Assembly (NCBI GenBank): GCA_030142905.1
Contig: JASJOG010000625.1
Location: forward strand, 1-64,000
Source of the DNA: Heliopora coerulea
Lineage: Eukaryota; Cnidaria; Anthozoa; Scleralcyonacea; Helioporidae
Reading direction: 5' to 3'
DNA length: 64,000 nt
Shown here in pieces: positions 39,301 through 47,196 of this stretch. The notes beneath the pieces are model-generated. The model worked only from the letters and a program-made list of their open reading frames with translations, made no database searches and had not been told where the DNA came from. Position numbers and translations under genes: made by a program. The number at the start of each line of letters is the position of its first letter. Within the stretch, counting starts at the first letter, position 1.

Positions 39301-39540
39301 TACAATGAACATTGATCACGTATGTACTTTTAACATTTTTATATATTCTATTTTGTAATTATAGGTATAAATTTCTTACTATTTTTACCATTTGTAAATC
39401 ATATTTAACTAACATTTGTAATTGTATTTTACTATCTCATTGTAAACAATGGACTTATTTGTAAACAACAACTAAATTAAACAGGTAACTAAATTAAACA
39501 AATTAAATTAACGAACTAAATTAAACAGGTAGATTCACAG
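36346..39540 (+). mobile_element. LINE (APE-type non-LTR retrotransposon), broken copy
   Basis: Contains an endonuclease/reverse-transcriptase ORF, an AT-rich 3' region of about 220 bp, and a 3' tail of irregular short repeats built on AACTAAATTAAACAGGTA (39,471-39,530). Short-repeat tails are typical of CR1/jockey-like elements. The 5' limit is uncertain; it is placed after the SINE. No target-site duplication was found by eye. Confidence 0.75.
36413..39315 (+). pseudogene. LINE endonuclease-reverse transcriptase ORF, inactivated
   Basis: The first open part (36413-38419) has an N-terminal apurinic-type endonuclease with the expected motifs in order: NTRSLVNKL, ITETWL, GDFN and SDHNS. The RT domain then begins (KAPGPDNIP, RPISLTPILSK, LLLDFSKASDRIDH). 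Near 38,398-38,407 the reading frame shifts: the first frame runs into TAA at 38417, while RT homology (EWVKNFLSGRKQ) continues in another frame and then meets TGA at 38446-38448. The second open part (38449-39315) carries GGVPQGTVLGPILF, the YVDD catalytic box (in KYVDDSSLS) and a C-terminal region with LGVIFSDDLKWNEHV, all characteristic of jockey/CR1-like RT. So the copy has one frameshift and one nonsense codon and is otherwise nearly full length for this type. The start at 36413 is the first ATG and may not be native. Confidence 0.88.
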
Positions 39541-40157
39541 ATTGGACACACAGACCAGAAACCTTTTTATCAGACCATGTCAAACGTTGTACGTACCAAA
39601 CGAGGAACTAAATCGCAGTTCAGCTCAACCCAAATTGTCCCTCTGCAGTTGCCCAGAAATAATTCATAACAATAAAAAACTGAATAGCAAGGAGAACAGT
39701 TGGGATTCCAAAACAAAGTAAAAAACAGTGCAGTGGATTTCGTTTGCCCTCCAACTACTTTTATGCAAATTGTGTTTAGCCCACCTGCAAAGGGCTCGTT
39801 AACCTTTTAAGTCTAACGCGCAGTGTGCGATGTATCGGACACCTAGGAACAAAAGAACCAGTGAAAGAACAAAAGAACCAGTCAGAGAACAAAGAAAAAC
39901 TGAAAAAAAAATCGGGGTATTTAAGGGTCAATCATAAGTTCGACAGTTGGGCCTGACGTCGAAATTAATTTGGAAAAGCCAAACTATGGGTGAGCCGAGT
40001 TCAAGATCAAGGAAGGAATGTACATTTCCAAACAAAATAAACAATGGACGGTTTCCCTTATTACCTCAGCTGAATACAAGTAGCGGGATACCTTGCAATA
40101 TTTTCTTTTTCATGCAAATATTTAATACACAAAGTGAATGCAAAGACAGTTGCTTAC
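39541..40157. other. Intergenic or intronic, no gene seen
   Basis: No convincing ORF. At about 39,799-39,900 there is a segment with TTAACCTTTTAAGTC followed by repeats of GAACAAAAGAACCAGTGAAAG. A related segment lies in opposite orientation at about 40,910-41,010, so it is probably a small dispersed repeat. If the exon at 40,158-40,322 is real, this stretch is the start of its first intron. Confidence 0.5.
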
Positions 40158-40322
40158 ATTAGCATAACGAAGATCTCGAAAAACCTTCTGGTTAGTTGTA
40201 TTGAGCAGATAAATAGGGGAACCGGTCATTGTGGATTTAGTACGGCCCATGAAAACATCGACTGTTGACCCTGAGACAATTTTGACATTCTTTTCACCTG
40301 CACCAGAAGGAGAGGTGTCCAT
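40158..40322 (-). CDS. Candidate first coding exon of an unrecognised leftward gene (55 codons)
   Basis: Reading leftward from ATG at 40322 there are 55 open codons (MDTSPSGAGEKNVKIV... ending ...KVFRDLRYAN), followed exactly by GTAAGC (40157-40152), a good splice donor, in phase 0. Composition looks like a real protein (mixed, non-repetitive, no bias from the other strand). I do not recognise the family. The exon lies about 900 bp downstream of the carrier gene's stop and in the same orientation. Later exons would lie left of 40,157, but only the LINE, the SINE and the satellite follow inside this window, so the gene is either interrupted or has a very long first intron. It could also be a chance ORF. 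Confidence 0.45.
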
Positions 40323-40419
40323 CGTTCCAAACACTACAGTCGGTCGAGCTTGAGATGAACGTCGATCTTTTGATGAACGAAGTCGCAGAATTTAGTGCTT
40401 ATCAGGTGAAATAGTAAGT

Positions 40420-40500
40420 CTTACGCACGTGGTTACATTAGTGAGCGAATTGAAAGCAGGAATTGTGTCTTTCATGCAATATTACATACCCCATATAATC
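40420..40500. mobile_element. MITE-like repeat fragment (family shared with 45.5 kb)
   Basis: ACATTAGTGAGCGAATTGAAAGCAGG and what follows match the right half of the element at 45,525-45,724 (ACATAAGTGAGCAAATTGAAAG). No intact ends. Confidence 0.5.
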
Positions 40501-40517
40501 CGCGTGGACAAAATTTC

Positions 40518-40543
40518 GGGTTTTTTTTTTTGGGGGGGGGGTT
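40518..40543. repeat. Homopolymer runs (T then G)
   Basis: A T run of about 11 is followed directly by a G run of about 10. A likely polymorphic or error-prone site. Confidence 0.85.
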
Positions 40544-40649
40544 CTTCTAATTAATTCCACTTGAAAGCCATGGGGCAAAGAGAAAATTTCGTTCGCGCGG
40601 AAAATTCCGCCTAGTGGAAATCAAGCCTAAAATCCTGCCGCGTAAATGG

Positions 40650-40800
40650 GCTCTTAGGGGCCAATTTACATGATGAGATTTGTCGGATACGATTGTTCGC
40701 CTGGCGAATGTAATGGTGCCTCAAGGGCACAGATCCAGTTTACGATTCGCTCGCTAATGTCCAAGTACGCCCTGAAGAAGTTAGTATAACAGCATGTTAC
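40650..40800. mobile_element. MITE-like repeat, partial copy
   Basis: Begins CTCTTAGGGGCCAATTTACATG, followed by GATTGTTCGCCTGG and ACGATTCGCTCGCTAATG. These segments align in order with the reverse complement of the right half of the element at 45,525-45,724. Confidence 0.55.
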
Positions 40801-41224
40801 AACAATTAAACTAACGAAATAACAAAGCAAAAAACCCGAAAAACTAAAAACCACAAAAAAAAGTGCAAAGAACAAACGAAAAATTGATTTATGAAAGGTT
40901 TGACAGGGTTTTAACTCTTTAAAAGTTCAATCCGTTTTCTTTTGCTCATTGTTCTTTCACTGTTTTCGCTTTGTTCTTGAAGTCCTGTATACAGGACCCT
41001 TAAAGGGCTAAACTGCCTCGGGCGTTTTATGTGCGTTTCCTCCACAAAAGTTAACGCAATTTAACCAGGAAGTTGTCTTTTCGAGTTCTATTCTCGCGGT
41101 AAAAAAAAATCTAACTTAGCAGAGGAGACGTCAGGGGCTTCAGAGGGGAAAAAAAAATTTCACGATAATAGCACAATTGTTAGAACACATCAATTATACG
41201 TGAATAACTATCTTTCCTTTGGCA
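40801..41224. other. Intergenic, downstream of the carrier gene
   Basis: Low-complexity A-rich sequence, a small dispersed repeat (about 40,905-41,011) with the perfect 14-nt palindrome TCCTGTATACAGGA, and the carrier 3' untranslated region next to 41,225. No ORF supported. Confidence 0.5.
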
Positions 41225-41944
41225 TCACATTTCTGTTGGTTTTTTATTACCATATCTCAAGACCAAAGTAACCGTTGCCAAAGTTGCCGCATTTACAGGG
41301 AATGCGCGTACAAGTGCAGTGGAGAGACCTCGAAAAAACACTGCAAACCCCTCGGAATTATACGTTTTTCTTGTGCAATCTAAAACACCAACGTATGCCC
41401 CATTCAGATCAGCCTGGTATCGGGATTTAACTACGTCCACAGGATATGTCACAATCCAGGACGCACTTCCCGCCATCCCACCCGAGAACAAGAGAGGCAG
41501 CACGCCCAAATCATCAACACTTTCATGAGGTTTTACAAAAAAGCTACAGAGTTCATGGTATGAAGAAATATAAACTCCGACGGCCGGACCTTCTCTTGCT
41601 AGGGTAGGAATCATTCCTCGAAAACAAGCTCTAAAGCCACCGGTTTTATAAATCTTTTTCAGGCAATCAACCGACCCGGAGTATTTCAAGTTTTCGTCAG
41701 GGGTATGGTGAATGAGGTGCTTGTACCGATATCCTTGTCCTTGGAGCTGCATCTGGGTTTTGACCAACTCCATTGGGCTAATCACAATACACTGGGCCAT
41801 GCCGCCCACGACTCCGGACACAAATAAATTCTTTCTTCCTGGTCCAAGCAGACGATACGTGTTTCCTTGGACACCAAACAATATTGCGTTCATCGCTGCA
41901 AAACCAGCAAGCGGTGGTAGTAATCCTTTGTAAAGCCCAAAGAC
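41225..41944 (-). CDS. SLC25A29: Carrier gene exon 4 (last, 720 bp)
   Basis: Begins after CTGTTAG with [14 protein letters not shown] and runs to TGA at 41225-41227. Carries carrier repeats 2 and 3. Exactly the same length (720 bp) and phase as the paralogous last exon at 59,032-59,751. Confidence 0.95.
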   Translation of the reverse strand, partial: VFGLYKGLLPPLAGFAAMNAILFGVQGNTYRLLGPGRKNLFVSGVVGGMAQCIVISPMELVKTQMQLQGQGYRYKHLIHHTPDENLKYSGSVDCLKKIYKTGGFRACFRGMIPTLAREGPAVGVYISSYHELCSFFVKPHESVDDLGVLPLLFSGGMAGSASWIVTYPVDVVKSRYQADLNGAYVGVLDCTRKTYNSEGFAVFFRGLSTALVRAFPVNAATLATVTLVLRYGNKKPTEM

Positions 41945-44117
41945 CTAACAGTAATTTTAATTATATAACATATTAGAACACAAACTATGACCTTCTAGAC
42001 TAAAAAGTATCTGACGCTTGGAAACTTTTTGCTCCACAACTACGCGAGAGTTTCAGATCAAGTGGAAAAGGAAAGTGCTGTAAGGGCCCATTAACACATT
42101 ACCACTGTCATATAAGATTGTTCACCCTCGGGTTTCTAATGTTGTCTCAAAGGAACAATTTCTGCTTACAGTTCACTCACAAAAGTAGCAATACCTGCGG
42201 AAGGCTCCTGTGGATTAATTGGATACATCATAAAGAACAATCACATATTACAGTCATTCTCTAATTAATGTTTAACTGAACTCTAAAAAAGTCCCGCTCT
42301 TTGCTATAATTACTAAGAATGCAACTCTCTCTTCCAACTTCAACCTGGTCAAACAACGAATTGATAACATTTACATAAATAAGATCCAGCTAAGTGATCA
42401 AAAGAACTGTATCTAAAGCTGAGAAAGGGAAAATAAAGGAACTCATTGACTTTTAAATCATACTTAAGATGTACTTATGTATTTCAGTTGAAGTTCTGGA
42501 AAGCATGTCCTTCTTGTAAGCGGACAACATGAAGGGGGACACACAGTCCATAACATTATATGAATTACCTAAGTACATTTTAAGTGTTATCTTTCTGAAA
42601 TGCCCCCTAATTTTTGTCTTGTTTGGAAGTTACCAGGAACTGTATCCCAGGTTAGACAATCACATAAACACATATGGTAGATAGTAGAGGATACAAATGA
42701 CAATGGAAATTTTTTGAGTTGTCAAAATCCTACAATTTGAGAACTGGGATCAGTAGCACCAAGTGCGACTCTAGGTCCTCAAGAATGGAATCAAACCTTG
42801 TGACCCAGTAATTTTACTGTAGCGTTCTGCCAACTGAGCTACAAAGGTCAATGCCAGGCCATTGGCCATGAGTTCTACATTTATAACGGTAGTAACACCA
42901 GTAAAATGATTGGTATATCCACAAATACTTCAGTAACATTTACACTTCACTTCACAAGTTAGAGCATAAATACTAAACATTCATTGAATATGTTGTAGAT
43001 AATAGCCTACTATATCAGTTCAGCTGGAGCCTGCACATCACCTCTGCAATTTGAATATTCACAAATATACCCTTGTCTGCTTCCCTCATATACTTTTTTC
43101 AAATGCAGAACAAATGTATGGCCAGCAATTTTATATCCATGCTCTAATGAAGTACTGTGACCATAAAAATGCAATTTATGGCATTTTGTGATTTAAAACA
43201 TACAGATTCTTCCTTGATGATTTTCGTGAAGCAATTCAGCATTCCAGAATATGTACTTGGGGGCTGAGTTTGCAGTCTTACCTAAAGTAAAAGTAATCAC
43301 AGCTTTAATGCAAATTTTTACATTTTTTTAGACTCCAAAATTAATATAATTAAAAAAATAGTTAAATCACCATTGATTTCCTGCCCTTCACACTCCCATT
43401 ACAATTAGTCTAATTCACTGAAGGGATGTCACTCGGTATAACTTCTCTTACAACTTACCATGTGACACACTTTGCATGAAAAATTACACTATATAGTGTA
43501 ACACAGGCTTTAACTGAGCAACAAAGTCAGCTGCACATACCAGCCTTAATTTCAAAACAGTTTTACCATATTTGAATTCATGACCAATCATACAGATTTC
43601 CATCTTGTTTCAGTTTTCTCCTTTTGTAATATGTATTTGCAGAATTAGTTGAACTCAAATAGAAACAGCAAGAGATTTGTGCACTGCCAATATATGAGGG
43701 AAACTGATGTTTCAAGCAAAAGCCCTTTGTCAGAGTGAAACATAAAAGTGGAATCAAAACTAAACTTGATATTTCACTCTGATCAAGGGCCTTACATCAG
43801 TTTCCCTCTTACATAATATATATATGGTTCCGTCTGTAGTTAGATAATGCTCGGTTCTGTTAGATAACGAAATGGTTCTGTATGTAGTTAGATAACACTC
43901 TATGGCCTTTTGGTTCATATTGAGCACTCTACAGGATGAGTCATGTTGCTAGCAAATTTGTGCACACTCACTAGTCTCTAGTTAAAGCACTCTGGCATGG
44001 CTTAGATGTACCACAAGTGTGGGACATTTGAGTTGCCTATATAATGTAGGCTTCTCCATCCTGCTCGTCAGCACTACACTGATGAGGCCCAGTAGGCCAA
44101 AACGGTTCCATCTGTAG

Positions 44118-44160
<43 letters not shown>

Positions 44161-46272
44161 CCAACAAAATGTAACCAGAAAGCTACACAAGTGACTTGAA
44201 TAAATAGAGTGCTCGATACCGCTACAGATAGAGCAAAAATGACACAAATGGAGACAAATGTTTAGCTGTCGCTACTCCGAGTTTCATGCACTTTGGTGAT
44301 CATCAGGCAACTGATGATCAGTTGCCTGATGATCAGCTGCCTGATGGTCAGTTGCCTGATGGTCAGTTGCCTGATGGTCAGTTGCCTGATGATCAGTTGC
44401 CTGATGGTCAGTTGCCTGATGATCAGCTGCCTGATGATCAGCTGCCTGATGGTCAGTTACCTGATGATTGCCAAAGCACGTGAAACTTGGAGTAGCAATT
44501 ATTATTAAGTACAATATCAAATGGAAAAAAATCAAACAAGCTAGATCATATTCTAATGTCAACAAGAAATACAATCTATGTCTATGGGAAAAGTACTTCA
44601 TCATATGCCATCCAAATATGGCCACACTCAACAAAAGGAGTGAACTGATGTCACAATGTAGAAACTCAAAGAAATTCTTGTTAAATACTGCAATTACATA
44701 AATACAGGTAATGAGCTTTACAGACAAGCGAAAACATTACAAACACACCATGAATTTTATTTTAATTGTAATTGAACACATTGTTGTAACCTAAACAAAT
44801 GCTTCACAAACAGATCATTTCACAAACTTTATGCTAATTTTATCGTCTCATATTACCAATAAATTTCATTGTAATTAGTTATTCTTGGCAGTCACCTGAT
44901 GATTGCTTTGTGAGAAGCATGAAACTCTGAGTAGCAATTAAATGTTTTAAACAAGTTATCTATCTTTGTGATCTGATTTGTATATAGCTCTGGTATATCC
45001 ATTGAGCACTCTTGCTGTTTGATGAGGTTCCCAACCTATTATCTATAAGTAATACAACCCTTTTGCTGTTTCTATTTCATATACAAATGCCTACACAGCA
45101 CTCATTTTATATCACTGGTAGTTGAACTCAGTTGTTCACAGCTGCTTGCAAGGTATCCATTTTGAGAAAAGAACAGATTCTAAGGGTACTTGGGGAAAAA
45201 TCAACACTACAGAAGCTAATCCAAAGGATGAAGAGTATTTCATACTTTACTGTGCCCATGGCAGGATTTGGTAGTCAGCAGTAGCGATACCATTATGGTT
45301 ATCAATCATTATTAATGGGGTATATAAGTATTCCATTAGCATTAGCATTAGGGTTAGCACTGACTTGCAAGGTTAGAGTAGGCCCAGCTCAAACGATGAC
45401 CTTTTCGTGGGCCAAATCTAATGTTAATGAGCAAAATCCTTTCTTTAAATTGATTTGCATTTGATGTGGATCATGAAAAGTTTGACATTTGAACTAGGCC
45501 TTAGAGGTAGCAATTATAGTTAGGATTAAGGCCTATTTACATGATTCCATCCTTGTATGTGACTGTTTGTTCTGCTGTTATTGTATCTGATAACTGAATG
45601 GAGTCTTGCATGTAATGCTACATAAGTGAGCAAATTGAAAGTAGGAATAATGCCTTTGAGAGATTACAAACCCCAGGATGAACAATCATATACGACAATC
45701 ACATTGTGTAAATGGGCCCTTAGGGTTAGGATTACGGTTGGGATTAGGGTAAGGATTTGGCCTTGTGGGCTCAGGTACAGTAGATGTAAATAAGATTCCT
45801 ACTTAAACCCCTGTTCCAAACACAAAATCGATCTCTTTAAGGTAAACTTTAGCAGAAACATCAGACTTTGTCATTAAAAAAATTTACAAAAAAAAAAAGG
45901 CTAGGCTTTAAATTTTCAAAGATAGTCCTTTGATCAGATATGAGAGATATTCAATTAAATGCGTACTTACTTTCACAGTATCAAATGGGTGACCCACTAC
46001 GACACCAGCTATGCCTATAATAATGCAAATTACAACAAAGTGTTGACAAAGATATTCCACCATAATTAGATAAGCCAAACAAGATCATTTATTAAACTAA
46101 ACGAAATACTTACAACCTACATATCACTACAAAGAACGTTTGAAGCTTTTAATAATGTAACTTTAGTGTTCTTGTTTTATACTTTCACGACCAACGTGTA
46201 TTTTTTGTTAATCTGGTTTCACACACATCGGCGCTTACCTCCAATGCACCCGGCAAAAAAATCTAAAGTCAT
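41225..46272 (-). CDS. SLC25A29: SLC25A29-like mitochondrial carrier, complete four-exon gene (291 aa)
   Basis: Exons (minus strand): 46272-46239, 46014-45971, 43281-43204 and 41944-41225. They are 34+44+78+720 bp, 876 bp in all, with every junction AG/GT and phases matching. The product has the three carrier repeats, each with the P-x-[DE]-x-x-[KR] signature: GHPFDTVK (about residue 20), SPMELVK (about 115) and YPVDVVK (about 220). Similarity to SLC25A29 runs the whole length ([12 protein letters not shown] start, [31 protein letters not shown] near the end). SLC25A29 proteins are inner-membrane carriers for basic amino acids (arginine, lysine, ornithine) and are about 300 aa. Six transmembrane helices are expected from the fold. 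SLC25A45/47/48-type carriers are the main alternative. The first exon ATG is the only in-frame start and gives the canonical short carrier N-terminus. Introns carry several transposon remnants. A second first-exon copy lies at 57.4 kb. Confidence 0.9.
42080..42245. mobile_element. MITE-like repeat copy in carrier intron 3
   Basis: GTAAGGGCCCATTAACACATT, then GATTGTTCACCCTCGGGTTTC, CTCAAAGGAACAATT and ACAGTTCACTCAC, aligning in order with the reverse complement of the right half of the 45.5-kb element. Confidence 0.55.
42787..42850 (-). mobile_element. tRNA-like SINE head (second, unrelated family)
   Basis: On the minus strand there is an A-box TAGCTCAGTTGG (42841-42830) and a B-box GGTTTGATTCC (42797-42787), with a spacer of tRNA length. 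The anticodon and acceptor stems are imperfect and the 3' side runs into TTGAGGACC, so it is a tRNA-derived repeat or pseudo-tRNA rather than a working tRNA gene. It sits in intron 3 of the carrier gene. Confidence 0.6.
43204..43281 (-). CDS. SLC25A29: Carrier gene exon 3 (26 codons)
   Basis: 78 bp between a TTTAG acceptor (43283-43282) and a GTATGT donor (43203-43198). Encodes [14 protein letters not shown] and then [12 protein letters not shown], which fits the matrix-loop region between helix 1 and helix 2 of this carrier. Phase 0 on both sides. Confidence 0.9.
43695..43810. repeat. Imperfect inverted repeat
   Basis: Left arm GAGGGAAACTGATG (43696-43709) through CCCTTTGTCAGAGTGAAA; right arm TTTCACTCTGATCAAGGG through CATCAGTTTCCCTC (43795-43808). 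The spacer is about 30 bp. Likely a fold-back remnant of a mobile element. It lies between the carrier's exon 4 and its hammerhead-like neighbour. Confidence 0.7.
44073..44118 (+). ncRNA. Degenerate type-I hammerhead-ribozyme-like motif
   Basis: Stem I pairs ACTACA (44073-44078) with TGTAGT (44113-44118), 6 bp. The core box CTGATGA is at 44079-44085. Stem II is GGCC (44086-44089) with GGCC (44095-44098) and loop CAGTA. The second core box, normally GAAA, reads AAAA (44099-44102). Stem III is CGG/CCA around TT with one C-A mismatch, then T-C at the cleavage position (44111-44112). Order and spacing match a type-I hammerhead with a very short stem III, the form reported in Penelope-like elements. 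The G12-to-A change should abolish cleavage. Two shorter fragments of its 3' half lie at about 43,826 (GGTTCCGTCTGTAGTTA) and 43,871. Confidence 0.65.
44119..44158. repeat. (TA)20 microsatellite
   Basis: Uninterrupted TA dinucleotides that start one base into the GTTA following the hammerhead-like stem. Confidence 0.95.
44266..44502. mobile_element. Fold-back element: about 42-bp inverted ends around a minisatellite
   Basis: The left end (GCTACTCCGAGTTTCATGC ... GATCATCAGG, 44270-44307) and the reverse complement of the right end (GCTACTCCAAGTTTCACGTG ... AATCATCAGG) match over about 42 bp with about eight differences, all transitions. Read outward, each end has a CTGATGA box, a short hairpin, GAAAC and a second small hairpin (ACT..AGT), a hammerhead-like arrangement. 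The interior is the 15-bp minisatellite. It lies in carrier intron 2. Confidence 0.75.
44311..44460. repeat. 15-bp minisatellite, 10 units
   Basis: Ten exact-length units of CTGATG[AG]TCAG[CT]TGC (last unit ends TTAC), directly followed by the CTGATGATTGCC of the element's right end. Open in several frames on both strands because 15 is divisible by 3; those ORFs (DGQLP-type and DHQAT-type repeats) are not genes. Confidence 0.95.
44886..44940 (+). mobile_element. Solo end of the same fold-back/hammerhead-like family
   Basis: CACCTGATGATTGCTTTGTG, then AGAAGCATGAAAC and TCTGAGTAGCAATTA, closely matches the right end of the element at 44.27-44.50 kb. TGCTT/AAGCA forms the internal stem between CTGATGA and GAAA. 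The upstream partner strand for stem I is poor. Confidence 0.6.
45525..45724. mobile_element. MITE-like element with imperfect terminal inverted repeats
   Basis: Left end TAAGGCCTATTTACATGAT; right end read in reverse TAAGGGCCCATTTACACAATG. Length is about 200 bp and there is no ORF. Three other partial copies lie within 5 kb (40.42, 40.65 and 42.08 kb). The superfamily is not clear. Confidence 0.65.
45971..46014 (-). CDS. SLC25A29: Carrier gene exon 2 (GHPFDTVK signature)
   Basis: 44 bp between a TTATAG acceptor and a GTAAGT donor (45970-45965). Encodes [14 protein letters not shown] after completing the split Gly codon. Confidence 0.9.
46239..46272 (-). CDS. SLC25A29: Carrier gene exon 1 (start codon; 11 codons + 1 nt)
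   Basis: Encodes [11 protein letters not shown] plus the first base of the next Gly codon, followed by the donor GTAAGC (46238-46233). Joining to exon 2 gives [16 protein letters not shown], the expected first carrier motif. Confidence 0.88.
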
Positions 46273-46499
46273 GATGCCATTGACATACAGCTTAAAAGAA
46301 CTAGGCCTCAACAAGTCATTCGTTTACGTATAAATCTAAAGCCAATACGGCAACAGGTGATGGACAGTTGGCTCTCATTCGCCATCCTTGCATCATCACC
46401 GACTTCCTGGGTTGTCGTTGACACACTGTACCACGACAACCCATACGTGAAATGTCGATATTTCAAGTTCAGTTCCAGCTTATACGAGACGAAAATAAC
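46273..46499. promoter_or_regulatory. Promoter region of the carrier gene, possibly bidirectional
   Basis: The 227 bp between the carrier start codon (minus strand) and the candidate plus-strand ATG at 46500. No clear TATA box. Several short segments (GACATACAGCTT; ATCACCGACTTCCTGG at about 46,394) resemble segments at similar distances above the second first-exon copy at 57.4 kb (AATGTACCT; CAACGAATTCCTGG), suggesting a shared ancestral promoter. Confidence 0.4.
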
Positions 46500-46577
46500 A
46501 TGTCTAGCTCAAGTGGTTTCGAAGAGCAAGCAGTAAACTCAACTTTAGATAACTCTCGCTCATTCACCGAGGAAAAA
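46500..46577 (+). CDS. Candidate first exon of a divergent gene (26 codons), hAT inserted at its donor
   Basis: The ATG at 46500 opens 26 codons (MSSSSGFEEQAVNST and then LDNSRSFTEEK), followed by GTATAT, a plausible splice donor, in phase 0. It lies 227 bp from and divergent to the carrier start. The hAT-like MITE begins eight bases later, and its target-site duplication (AGTATATC) covers the donor itself. Read through without splicing, the frame stops soon after. I do not recognise the peptide, and it may be chance. Confidence 0.3.
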
Positions 46578-47196
46578 GTATATCCAGGGTTGCCACTCGG
46601 GTTTTTTGCATTTCACCAAATCGGTGCCTAAATTTCACGAAATGCCCCGTTTCCATTATAGAGCCTGGGTACGAGGTTGCGTTTTTATTGGATATCAACT
46701 GCTAAATGATAACAAACCTGTAGACAGCGCTTACGAAGCAAATTTGATAATTTTATTGATAAATAAACTCAAACAAACTTTTTCAAGTCAAATTTGAAGA
46801 TTTTCCACAGTTTAAACAGAATGTAATAGAAAATGCAAAAATTTTTAAAATGGAGCGGCTTTTTCCCTACGAACGATGGTATTATGGTAGACCTACCATG
46901 ACGTATTGTTTGAAACCCCTGACCACTAACTTGATTGTTTTTCTCCGCGAGTCTGGCTTTCTCCATGATTTTTCGTCATACTCCGTGACAGTTGTAGGCC
47001 ATCTTACAAGTCAGCATTTTCATTTTTTCAGTAAGATGTATGTAGAAGTTAATGATCTTTTGAATAATAAAGAATAAAGTAGTGAAATTTCACCAAATTT
47101 GGACAATTTCACATTTCCTTCACCAGATCACCAGACTCAGTCCGATCTCACCAGGTTTGGTGAAAAATCACCAGGAGTGGCAACCTTGAGTATATC
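46577..47196. mobile_element. hAT-like MITE with 8-bp target-site duplication (element 46,585-47,188)
   Basis: The 604-bp element starts CAGGGTTGCCACTC and ends GAGTGGCAACCTTG (reverse: CAAGGTTGCCACTC), 14-bp inverted ends with one mismatch. Perfect 8-bp duplications AGTATATC flank it (46577-46584 and 47189-47196). The 8-bp TSD and CA-GGTTGCC ends are features of hAT elements. There is no transposase, so it is non-autonomous. Inside are repeated TTTCACC and CACCAG words near both ends. Confidence 0.85.

Noticed and set aside
44284..44727. ORFs with DGQLP or DHQAT repeats across the minisatellite on both strands
   Set aside because: These follow from a 15-bp unit that is open in several frames. 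The sequence is a minisatellite inside a fold-back element.
45715..45765. Telomere-like TTAGGG sequence
   Set aside because: Only a few degenerate GGTTAGG/GGATTAGG words are present. They are not a tandem array and partly belong to the MITE end.
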